Shown here one piece after another: positions 56,821 through 64,000 of a stretch of DNA of 64,000 nt. How positions within the stretch are numbered: position 1 is the stretch's first letter; every line of letters starts with the position of its first letter. The notes beneath the pieces were generated by a model. That model was not told the origin of the DNA, did no database searches, and worked only from the letters and a program-made list of their open reading frames with translations. The stretch lies in the NCBI RefSeq assembly GCF_913773635.1, contig NZ_CAJYGQ010000009.1, positions 186,001 to 250,000 of the forward strand, given 5' to 3'. The stretch is from an uncultured Mucilaginibacter sp. (GTDB taxonomy: Bacteria > Bacteroidota > Bacteroidia > Sphingobacteriales > Sphingobacteriaceae). Both the position numbers and the translations under genes were made by a program.

Positions 56821-58312
56821 CGATACAGCCCCTTTGGAAGCGCAAGAAACCGGACAAGGCAACCAGCTTTTTCCTGTTTTTTTGAAGCTTAACCATTTGC
56901 ACACGGTGCTTATTGGCGCAGGCAATGTAGGTTTAGAAAAACTTACTGCTTTGCTTAATAACAGTCCGTTGGCAAAGGTGACCATTGTGGCCCAAACCGT
57001 ATTGCCCGGAGTAATTGATTTTGTATCAAAATTTCCACAGGTAACCATCAATCAAAAAAGCTTTGAGGCTGATGATTTGAATGATGCGCAGGTGGTAGTT
57101 GCCGCTACTGCAGATAACATTCTGAACGAGCATATCCGCCAGGCTGCACACGACCGTAAACTCCTCGTAAACGTAGCCGATAAGCCTGAGCTATGCGACT
57201 TCTACCTAGGTTCTATTGTTAAAAAAGGCGATTTAAAAGTGGCTATCTCTACCAATGGCAAATCGCCCACGGTAGCTAAGCGTTTAAAAGAAGTTTTGAA
57301 CGAGGCCCTACCTGCTGAGCTGGATACAACGCTACAGCAAATGAGTGCCCTGCGTAACACGCTGAGCGGCGATTTTGCCAGCAAAGTAATAGCGCTCAAT
57401 AAAGCTACAGCATCACTGGTTGAACCTAAGCCTGTTAAAAAGAAGAATTTTAAATGGCTCATTTGGCTTACCATCGTGGTATCGCTAGGTATTGCCGTTA
57501 CTGCCCTTTGGTTTAACGAGCCGGCATTTCAATCTTATGTAGCGGGTATAGACCATATATTTTACTACTTCCTGGCAGCAGGCTTTGTATTTGCCATGAT
57601 TGATGGCGCTATTGGCATGTCATACGGAGTAACTTCCACGGCATTTTCTCTATCGATGGGTATTACGCCGGCATCAGCAAGTATGGCGGTGCACTTATCC
57701 GAGATTATGAGCAACGGCATTGCCGGCTGGATGCATTACCGCATGGGTAACGTTAATTGGAAACTATTCAAATTGCTCATTATCCCCGGTATATTGGGTG
57801 CATTAACGGGTGCTTATTTGGTATCGTCATTAGAGCATTATAGTATGTATACCAAGCCTTTGGTGTCGGTATATACACTAATATTAGGTTCTGTAATTCT
57901 ATCCAAAGCATTTAAGGCCGGTAAAAGAAAATCGGGCGATAAAAAAATCAAACGCATATCATTACTGGGTTTAGGCGGCGGTTTTATTGACGCCGTTGGC
58001 GGTGGTGGCTGGGGTTCTATTGTGCTTTCATCGTTAATTGCCGGTGGCCGTCACCCGCGTTTTTCATTAGGTACCGTTAAGCTAACCAGGTTCTTTATAG
58101 CGATGATTGGTTCGCTTACTTTCCTTATTATGCTTAACAGTGCGCCATGGAGCGCTATTGCCGGTTTAATAATTGGCAGTGCTTTGGCAGCACCCATTGC
58201 GGCACGTATATCAAATCGTATATCTGTTAAGGTTATTATGGTAGCGGTGGGTATCATTGTAATATTGGTAAGCCTTAAAAGTATTTATGGCTTCGCTTCA
58301 AAAGTTTTGTAA
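56798..58312 (+). CDS. Fusion: siroheme synthase (precorrin-2 dehydrogenase) + TauE/SafE permease
   Basis: A 504-residue two-part protein. Residues about 22-215 are a Met8/CysG-N-like precorrin-2 dehydrogenase/ferrochelatase: the NAD motif LIGAGNVGLEKLTALL, VVAATADNILNEHIRQ, VNVADKPELCDFYLGSIV and KVAISTNGKSPTVAKRL. Residues about 230-504 are an eight-helix TauE/SafE (TSUP) permease: IDGAIGMSYGVTSTAFSLSMG, the paired motif GGGFIDAVGGGGWGSIVLSSLIAGG and a final helix. TSUP proteins move sulfite, sulfate or organosulfonates. One polypeptide would therefore finish the cofactor and transport an oxyanion at the inner membrane. The frame is continuous with no frameshift signs. Confidence 0.9.
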   Translation: MSSLPRNNDTAPLEAQETGQGNQLFPVFLKLNHLHTVLIGAGNVGLEKLTALLNNSPLAKVTIVAQTVLPGVIDFVSKFPQVTINQKSFEADDLNDAQVVVAATADNILNEHIRQAAHDRKLLVNVADKPELCDFYLGSIVKKGDLKVAISTNGKSPTVAKRLKEVLNEALPAELDTTLQQMSALRNTLSGDFASKVIALNKATASLVEPKPVKKKNFKWLIWLTIVVSLGIAVTALWFNEPAFQSYVAGIDHIFYYFLAAGFVFAMIDGAIGMSYGVTSTAFSLSMGITPASASMAVHLSEIMSNGIAGWMHYRMGNVNWKLFKLLIIPGILGALTGAYLVSSLEHYSMYTKPLVSVYTLILGSVILSKAFKAGKRKSGDKKIKRISLLGLGGGFIDAVGGGGWGSIVLSSLIAGGRHPRFSLGTVKLTRFFIAMIGSLTFLIMLNSAPWSAIAGLIIGSALAAPIAARISNRISVKVIMVAVGIIVILVSLKSIYGFASKVL

Positions 58313-59020
58313 ATGAACAGCTTCGTTCAACATATAAAAGAACATACACTAGGTTTGTCGCCGGTTGAGGCGCTGGCCTGGCTGGCCAATGCCTTTCCGG
58401 GTAAGGTGGTATTCTCTACCAGTTTTGGTTGGGAAGATCAGGTGATTAGTCACATGATTTTTGCTAATAACCTGGCCATTAAAGTCTTTACACTCGAAAC
58501 CGGCCGCCTGTTTCCCGAAACCTATTACGTTTGGAACCGTACTATGGAAATGTACGGAAAGCCCATTTACGCCTACTATCCGCAACATGAGGCACTCGAG
58601 CAAATGGTTAACACTAAAGGCCCAAGCAGCTTTTACGAATCGGTTGAAAACCGAAAAGAATGCTGTGGAATACGTAAGATTGAGCCATTGAGACGTGCGC
58701 TTGCTGGCAACCAATGCTGGATAACCGGCATACGTGCCGAACAATCAGCCAACCGCCTCGACATGAACAATGTTGAATGGGATGAAGGCAACCAACTAAC
58801 CAAGTTCCACCCTATTTTTGATTGGACTTTGGATGAGGTAAAAACCTATATTAAGAATAATAACATACCGTATAATACACTGCACGACCGTGGCTTCCCG
58901 AGCATTGGCTGTGCCCCCTGCACCCGCGCCGTACAACCGGGCGAAGATTTCAGGGCCGGCCGCTGGTGGTGGGAAGACCAATCGAAAAAGGAATGCGGTT
59001 TGCATGCAGTTACTAAATAA
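58313..59020 (+). CDS. cysH: Adenylyl-sulfate (APS) reductase, iron-sulfur type
   Basis: A 235-residue enzyme reducing activated sulfate to sulfite. The pyrophosphate-binding region VVFSTSFGWEDQVISH, the iron-sulfur Cys pairs Cys117-Cys118 (ENRKECCGIRK) and Cys200/Cys203 (GCAPCTRAV), and the catalytic Cys228 in KKECGLH are present. The Cys-Cys...Cys-x2-Cys set marks the APS-using [4Fe-4S] form rather than the PAPS-using E. coli form, in agreement with the lack of APS kinase in the operon. It starts directly after the preceding stop codon. Confidence 0.92.
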   Translation: MNSFVQHIKEHTLGLSPVEALAWLANAFPGKVVFSTSFGWEDQVISHMIFANNLAIKVFTLETGRLFPETYYVWNRTMEMYGKPIYAYYPQHEALEQMVNTKGPSSFYESVENRKECCGIRKIEPLRRALAGNQCWITGIRAEQSANRLDMNNVEWDEGNQLTKFHPIFDWTLDEVKTYIKNNNIPYNTLHDRGFPSIGCAPCTRAVQPGEDFRAGRWWWEDQSKKECGLHAVTK

Positions 59021-59035
59021 TTTTTGTGAATAAAC

Positions 59036-59941
59036 ATGAGTAAGCATAACCTGGATTACCTGGACGAACTGGAAGCAGAAGCCATACATATTTTGCGCGA
59101 GGTAGCCGGTCAGTTCGAAAAACCTGCCCTGTTGTTTTCGGGTGGTAAAGATTCAATTACCTTGGTACGTTTGGCTGAGAAAGCTTTCCGTCCCGGTAAG
59201 TTTCCGTTCCCGCTGGTACATATTGATACCGGCCATAATTTCCCTGAAACTATTCAATACCGTGATAAGATGGTTGCCCGCTTAGGCGAGAAGCTCATTA
59301 TCGGCCATGTACAGGATTCGATAGATCAGGGTAAAGCCATTGAGCAAAAAGGCAAAAATGCAAGTCGTAATGCTTTGCAAACGGTTACCCTGTTAGATAC
59401 CATTGCCCATCATCAATTTGATGCCTGTATAGGTGGTGCCCGCCGCGATGAGGAAAAAGCCCGCGCCAAGGAACGCATATTTTCAGTACGCGATGAGTTT
59501 GGCCAGTGGGACCCTAAACGCCAGCGCCCGGAGCTTTGGAACATTTACAACGGTAAAATTCACAAAGGCGAAAACGTACGCGTGTTCCCGATAAGTAACT
59601 GGACCGAGCTTGACGTGTGGAACTATATCCGTCGCGAAAACATAGCCCTGCCAAGCATCTACTTTGCTCACGAGCGCGATTGTATTACCCGCAACGGCCA
59701 GTTAATGGCTGCCGCCGAGTTCTTGAATATGGATGAGGAAGACGTGATTACCCGCCGCAACGTGCGTTTCCGTACCGTGGGCGACATGACCTGTACGGCG
59801 GCTGTAGAATCAGATGCCTACCTGATTGACGACATCATTGACGAAATAAGTGCTTCCAAAATAAGCGAACGCGGTGCTCGTATGGACGACAAGGTGTCGG
59901 AAGCGGCCATGGAAGACCGTAAGAAGGGTGGATATTTTTAA
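59036..59941 (+). CDS. cysD: Sulfate adenylyltransferase subunit 2
   Basis: A 301-residue N-type ATP pyrophosphatase that makes adenosine 5'-phosphosulfate from sulfate and ATP. The PP-loop SGGKDS (residues 35-40), VHIDTGHNFPETIQYRD, and GGARRDEEKARAKERIFS are conserved, and the C-terminal RGARMDDKVSEAAMEDRKKGGYF is typical. It works as a heterodimer with CysN encoded next, 15 bp after cysH. Confidence 0.96.
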   Translation: MSKHNLDYLDELEAEAIHILREVAGQFEKPALLFSGGKDSITLVRLAEKAFRPGKFPFPLVHIDTGHNFPETIQYRDKMVARLGEKLIIGHVQDSIDQGKAIEQKGKNASRNALQTVTLLDTIAHHQFDACIGGARRDEEKARAKERIFSVRDEFGQWDPKRQRPELWNIYNGKIHKGENVRVFPISNWTELDVWNYIRRENIALPSIYFAHERDCITRNGQLMAAAEFLNMDEEDVITRRNVRFRTVGDMTCTAAVESDAYLIDDIIDEISASKISERGARMDDKVSEAAMEDRKKGGYF

Positions 59942-60063
59942 TTTGTTTTTTGTATTGAATGTATGATGAAAATGATTTTAAAAGTGATTTCACCCATTTA
60001 GAACGCAAAATCAAGTAATCGGTGGAATCAATCCTAAAATCATATCAATCACCAAATAAAATA

Positions 60064-61314
60064 ATGGAGATATTAAAGTTTATAACCGCAGGTAGTGTTG
60101 ATGATGGTAAGAGCACCCTCATTGGCCGTCTGTTATATGATACTGACGCTATTTTGGCCGACCAACTGGAGGCCCTGCACCGCTCAAACCGTAAAAACGA
60201 CGACGGCACCATCGACCTTGCCATTTTAACAGACGGCCTTAAAGCCGAGCGCGAACAGGGCATTACGATTGATGTGGCTTACAAATACTTTCAAACCGAA
60301 AAACGTAAATTCATCATAGCCGATGCGCCGGGGCATATCCAGTATACCCGTAACATGGTTACAGGTGCATCAAACGCTAACCTGGCTATCATTTTGATTG
60401 ATGCGCGTAAAGGTGTGGTTGAGCAAACTAACCGTCATTCTTTCCTGGTATCGTTACTGGCACTGCCGCAGGTGGTAGTTTGTGTAAACAAAATGGATAT
60501 GGTAGACTACGATGAAGCTACCTTTAACCAAATTGTTAGTCAGTATAAAGTTTTGGCGTCAAAGCTTAACCTGCAAAATGTGACCTACATTCCGGTAAGT
60601 GCACTAAAAGGAGACAACATCGTAAATCAATCGGCCAACATGGCTTGGTACAATGGTAAAAATCTATTGGAGCACCTCGAAACTGCCGAAATACCGGTGG
60701 ATGACAGCGCGGCTCATGCCCGTTTCCCGGTACAGTGGGTGGTAAGGCCTCAAACCGAAGAACTGCACGATTACCGTGGTTATGCCGGTCGCATATCGAG
60801 CGGTGCATTCAAGGTGAATGACCAGGTTACCGTACTACCATCGGGCTTTAGCTCAACCATTACCAAGATAGAGTTACTGGACAAGGAGTTCGACGAAGCC
60901 TTTGCAGGACAATCGGTTACTATACACTTGCAGGATGATATAGACATTAGCCGTGGCGATGTGCTGGTAAACAGTTCGGCTAAACCTGAGGTATCTCAAT
61001 TAATTGAAGCCGACTTGTGCTGGATGGACACCCGCGCGCTGGATACTTCGCTCACCTACCTCATTCAGCATAACAGCAAAGTAACCCGCTGCCGCATACA
61101 AGAGGTATTGTACAAATTCAATATCAACACCTTAGATAAGGTGTACGAGGAAGAATTTAAATTGAACGATATAGGCCGTGTCATCATTAAAACGGCCGAC
61201 CCACTGGCTTTTGACGTTTACCAAAACAACAAAGCCAACGGCGGTGCTATCATCATTGATAGCCGCACCAATGTTACCGTGGGCGCTCTTATGCTGCGCG
61301 CAGCGGTTGAATAA
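60064..61314 (+). CDS. cysN: Sulfate adenylyltransferase subunit 1 (GTPase)
   Basis: A 416-residue EF-Tu-like GTPase coupling GTP hydrolysis to APS synthesis. P-loop GSVDDGKST (residues 10-18), DREQGITIDVAY region as AEREQGITIDVAY, DAPGH and NKMD are all present, followed by two beta-barrel domains. The start is ATG 60064 (MEILKFITAGSVDDGKS); a GTG 14 codons upstream is possible. There is no fused CysC (APS kinase) domain, unlike many NodQ-type proteins. Last gene of the operon. Confidence 0.94.
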   Translation: MEILKFITAGSVDDGKSTLIGRLLYDTDAILADQLEALHRSNRKNDDGTIDLAILTDGLKAEREQGITIDVAYKYFQTEKRKFIIADAPGHIQYTRNMVTGASNANLAIILIDARKGVVEQTNRHSFLVSLLALPQVVVCVNKMDMVDYDEATFNQIVSQYKVLASKLNLQNVTYIPVSALKGDNIVNQSANMAWYNGKNLLEHLETAEIPVDDSAAHARFPVQWVVRPQTEELHDYRGYAGRISSGAFKVNDQVTVLPSGFSSTITKIELLDKEFDEAFAGQSVTIHLQDDIDISRGDVLVNSSAKPEVSQLIEADLCWMDTRALDTSLTYLIQHNSKVTRCRIQEVLYKFNINTLDKVYEEEFKLNDIGRVIIKTADPLAFDVYQNNKANGGAIIIDSRTNVTVGALMLRAAVE

Positions 61315-61355
61315 GCCAATCCATAGTTCTTTATAAAATGTTTAACAGTAGTAGT

Positions 61356-61384
61356 AAAAGCAGGTCGGGTTGATCTGCTTTTTT
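61356..61384 (+). terminator. Terminator of the sulfur operon
   Basis: AAAAGCAGGTC pairs with GATCTGCTTTT (one wobble) around GGGTT, followed by T6, 42 bp after the cysN stop. Confidence 0.87.
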
Positions 61385-61436
61385 GTTAAGCGTATATCAT
61401 TTGAGCAGGATGCGTGACTAAAATAATTTCCTAATG

Positions 61437-61471
61437 AAAAAGGCAGGCTGATGATTCATCTGCCTGCCTTT
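61437..61471 (-). terminator. Terminator after third SusD gene
   Basis: AAAGGCAGGC-T-GATGA and TCATC-T-GCCTGCCTTT form a 15-bp stem with a single internal mismatch. On the minus strand T5 follows. It lies 22 bp beyond the SusD stop. Confidence 0.85.
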
Positions 61472-61492
61472 ACGACGATCAGTTTTTACAGC

Positions 61493-63289
61493 CTAATAAC
61501 CAGGGTTCTGTCCAAACTCAGCACCGTTGGTAAGAGCATTTAACTCTGTTAATGGTACCGGCCTTAACCTGTGGAAAGGTTGAACGTCAGTGATATCAGG
61601 ATTAAATTTCTTTATGTAAGCTGCAAACTGCTCATCGGTAAGTGTTCTCTTTAAATCGTACCAACGCAGGTGTTCACCACATAGCTCACGCGCACGCTCG
61701 GCCAAAATAAAATATATTCCGCCTCCTTCTTCTAACGTTTCAGCTGCTGTTAATGATGCTTGGGTTGTAGCCTGAAATGCCTGAGTACGGTCAACAGGAG
61801 TTTTCACAGCTGCCCTTGCTCTTAAAACATTAAGCTTTTCAACTGCGGCTCCGATGTTTCCTAATTTAAATTCAGCCTCAGCAGATATTAAATACATTTC
61901 GGCAAATCTTATTACCATTATATCATTAAAACCCGGCTGTGCATCAGGCAATGTACGTGTGTAATCTAAAAACTTAATCATGGGTATAAAATCAGTTAAA
62001 GATTTTATTGTACCCACTCTACTATCTGTGGCCGATACATTATACATATCGTTGATATCGTACACAACATAAGGTTTGGTCGCTTTGTCAGCTACCACCT
62101 GCTTGGTAAGCTGCATTGCCAGGCTTTGACCTGGAATTAATTGCGTACCAATTACGCTTGGTGCTTTCCCAAAAGTATTTGCAGCTGATGCATTCCATGT
62201 GTAAGCTGTGTTCGCAATCCAGTTTTCTTGAAAGCTGGCCGCATAGCGGGCATCTAACTGCTCGTTGAATAAACTAAGTAAGTAACGTGTAGGCTGCAAG
62301 CGCTTTTGGTTATCAAAACCGTATTGAATACTTCTTACCAAGCCTGGGCGACCGTTGTAAGTAGTTAAAAACCAAGCATGCAAGCGATTAGCGTTATCAT
62401 CATAATCTAATTGCTGATTGGTTGAGTTACTGATAATATAAAGCGCTTCCTTGTTATTCTTGTTGTTGGCAGGATTCCATAATTCTGCAGGAGATGCCCA
62501 CAAGTCTGTGCCTAATTCACCCTTCCTTGCAATTACATCGTTTGCTGTATTTTTTGCAAGTGTAAAGTAGTCGGTACGTTCCTGACCGGTTGCATAATAG
62601 GCTCTTGAAAGATAAGCACGTGCCAACATTCCCAGGGCCGATTTCTTTGAAGCACGGCTATACTCACCGGCTATACCTGATCCATAAAAGCTGGCATTGG
62701 GTAAATTATCAGCAGCAAACTTTAAATCACTTATAATTAAATCATAAAACGCACTTACAGGGCTGCGCTGTGCAGTAAGCTCAACTGAGTTAGTTTCCGT
62801 AGTCCGTAAATTTACACCACCAAATTGTTCAACAATATGCCAGTAATAAAATGCGCGTAAAAACCTTAACTCACCCAATCTGCGATTTTTCTCGCCTAAG
62901 TCTGTAAATCCGGCACCGTCAATGCGATTGATGCCAGCATTACACTGATTAATTGCCCGGTAAAAGAGCCTGAAAATTGTAAAAGATGAGTTATTTGTGG
63001 CAGGTATCAAATTGATATATTTAGTTACCTGGTTTGCATAGCTGATTTTATTTGCAGTAAACCACAAATCCGTACCACCCTCTGATATTAACGGGCCATC
63101 TTCTTTACCATAATATGCCCTTTGCTCCTGGTACGCACCATTAACTGCGGTTACAAATCCTTGAGGCGTTGTCCAGGTAGCGTCGGCTGTTGCACCTCCC
63201 GGGTTATATTCATTTAGCCGTTTATTACATGATAGCATTGCAACAGCAAGCACACCAACACCGGCAATTCTATATATATTTTTTTTCAT
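61493..63289 (-). CDS. SusD/RagB family outer membrane lipoprotein (third pair)
   Basis: A 598-residue surface lipoprotein (lipobox AMLSC, Cys21). The SusD fold shows LRFLRAFYYWHIVEQFGGV, MVIRFAEMYLISAEAEFKLG, and ARELCGEHLRWYDLKR, and the C-terminus is NPGY. It follows its SusC by 18 bp. No glycoside hydrolase lies between this pair and the sulfur operon, so its ligand class is not indicated. Confidence 0.93.
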   Translation of the reverse strand: MKKNIYRIAGVGVLAVAMLSCNKRLNEYNPGGATADATWTTPQGFVTAVNGAYQEQRAYYGKEDGPLISEGGTDLWFTANKISYANQVTKYINLIPATNNSSFTIFRLFYRAINQCNAGINRIDGAGFTDLGEKNRRLGELRFLRAFYYWHIVEQFGGVNLRTTETNSVELTAQRSPVSAFYDLIISDLKFAADNLPNASFYGSGIAGEYSRASKKSALGMLARAYLSRAYYATGQERTDYFTLAKNTANDVIARKGELGTDLWASPAELWNPANNKNNKEALYIISNSTNQQLDYDDNANRLHAWFLTTYNGRPGLVRSIQYGFDNQKRLQPTRYLLSLFNEQLDARYAASFQENWIANTAYTWNASAANTFGKAPSVIGTQLIPGQSLAMQLTKQVVADKATKPYVVYDINDMYNVSATDSRVGTIKSLTDFIPMIKFLDYTRTLPDAQPGFNDIMVIRFAEMYLISAEAEFKLGNIGAAVEKLNVLRARAAVKTPVDRTQAFQATTQASLTAAETLEEGGGIYFILAERARELCGEHLRWYDLKRTLTDEQFAAYIKKFNPDITDVQPFHRLRPVPLTELNALTNGAEFGQNPGY

Positions 63290-63307
63290 GACAATTTATA
63301 TATTGTA

Positions 63308-64000
63308 TTAAAAGTCCAGATTTACACCAAAAACAAGTTGACGACTAAGCGGTGAAGATTCAGCACCACCTCGTTCCGGATCGTAATTTTTTAATAAATC
63401 GTTTTTAGTGAACGTAAACATGTTTGACGCGGTAGCATATACCCTAAAAGATCCCACTTTGAATTTATCTGTAACACTTTTAGGAAGCGTGTATCCTAAT
63501 GACACGTTTTTGATTTTGAAGAACGAGCCATCTATATAAAATAACGAGGTGTAATTGCTGTTATAGAGGTTACTTAAATTGCCCCTTCCTGGTCGTGGAA
63601 AATCATTTGACGGATTGGTCGGCGTCCAGTAATCGAAATTAGCAGGTCCGTTTTGAGCTGCAGACGGATCATATCTTCCCAAAAATTCACCGTAAACCAT
63701 TTGTCCGTAACGGGCAACTAAAAATATGTTCAGATCAAAATTTTTGTAGGTAAATGTATTTTGTAAGCCACCATACCACTGAGGCTGTGCATGGCCTATA
63801 ACAGTACGGTCGTTTGTAGGATCAATTACACCATCTCCATTCAAATCTTCTACCTTAATATCACCGGGTTTGTACTGCGTACCTGTCAAGCTTCCAAATC
63901 TTGTACCCGTTTCGCCATTTTGCCAAATACCAATTTTTTTGTAACCGTAAAAAGATTCGATTTGTGACCCGATAAACAATGAACCACGCTCCTGATTGGA
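63308..64000 (-). CDS. SusC/RagA family TonB-dependent transporter, C-terminal part only
   Basis: The frame is open from the window edge to the stop at 63308 and gives about 230 residues of a SusC barrel. The segment IGIWQNGETG, KPGDIKVEDLNGDGVIDPTNDRTVIGHAQPQWYGG and the ending RQLVFGVNLDF are typical of the last strands. The N-terminal plug lies outside the window. Partner of the SusD gene that follows. Confidence 0.93.
   Translation of the reverse strand, partial: SNQERGSLFIGSQIESFYGYKKIGIWQNGETGTRFGSLTGTQYKPGDIKVEDLNGDGVIDPTNDRTVIGHAQPQWYGGLQNTFTYKNFDLNIFLVARYGQMVYGEFLGRYDPSAAQNGPANFDYWTPTNPSNDFPRPGRGNLSNLYNSNYTSLFYIDGSFFKIKNVSLGYTLPKSVTDKFKVGSFRVYATASNMFTFTKNDLLKNYDPERGGAESSPLSRQLVFGVNLDF

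Overview
The window comes from a Bacteroidota chromosome, most likely a soil- or plant-associated member of the Sphingobacteriaceae (Mucilaginibacter- or Pedobacter-like; inferred from protein sequences recalled from the family, no search was run). Supporting signs are three SusC/SusD pairs, many secreted glycoside hydrolases and lipoproteins, promoters of the Bacteroidota type (TTTG or TTG, about 18-20 bp, then TAnnTTTG), weak ribosome binding sites, and a eukaryote-like NADP isocitrate dehydrogenase. No insertion sequence, prophage, CRISPR array or rRNA operon was seen; there is one tRNA gene (Phe).

Layout. 1-12.9 kb: a carbohydrate region with a GH2 beta-galactosidase (cut by the window edge), GH92 alpha-mannosidase, GH28 pectinase-like enzyme, a LacI regulator, and a myo-inositol oxygenase - SusC - SusD operon. 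13-15.6 kb: DUF3891 protein, DEAD-box helicase and a 38-residue basic protein. 15.7-31.4 kb: a large minus-strand block that looks like an alpha-mannan utilisation locus: GH31, then SusC-SusD-SusE-GH76 from one promoter, then ROK kinase-GH125-GH76-sugar permease from another, with a second LacI regulator upstream. 31.6-53.5 kb: mostly housekeeping genes on both strands (response regulators, SDR, hydrolase, tRNA-Phe, manA, icd, dnaX, rpsF-rpsR-rplI, mtgA, an ABC exporter, eno, tdk) with Bacteroidota-specific hypothetical genes between them. 53.7-61.3 kb: a complete assimilatory sulfate reduction operon. 61.5-64 kb: a third SusD/SusC pair, cut by the window edge.

How the genes work together. 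In the mannan block, GH76 and GH92 enzymes would cut the alpha-1,6 backbone and alpha-1,2 branches, SusCDE would bind and import oligosaccharides, GH125 would release mannose, the permease would import it and the ROK kinase would phosphorylate it. The mannose-6-phosphate isomerase at 35.3 kb would then feed glycolysis. In the sulfur operon, CysD/CysN activate sulfate, an iron-sulfur APS reductase makes sulfite (no APS kinase is present), and a siroheme sulfite reductase makes sulfide. CobA and a siroheme-synthase domain fused to a TauE-like permease supply the cofactor and probably move a sulfur oxyanion.

The most interesting signal lies just upstream of that operon: a 21-residue open reading frame with six cysteine codons in eight, an overlapping small hairpin and then an intrinsic terminator ending 15 bp before the sulfite reductase start. 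This is the architecture of a cysteine-sensing transcription attenuator, and the leader frame begins only a few bases after the predicted promoter.
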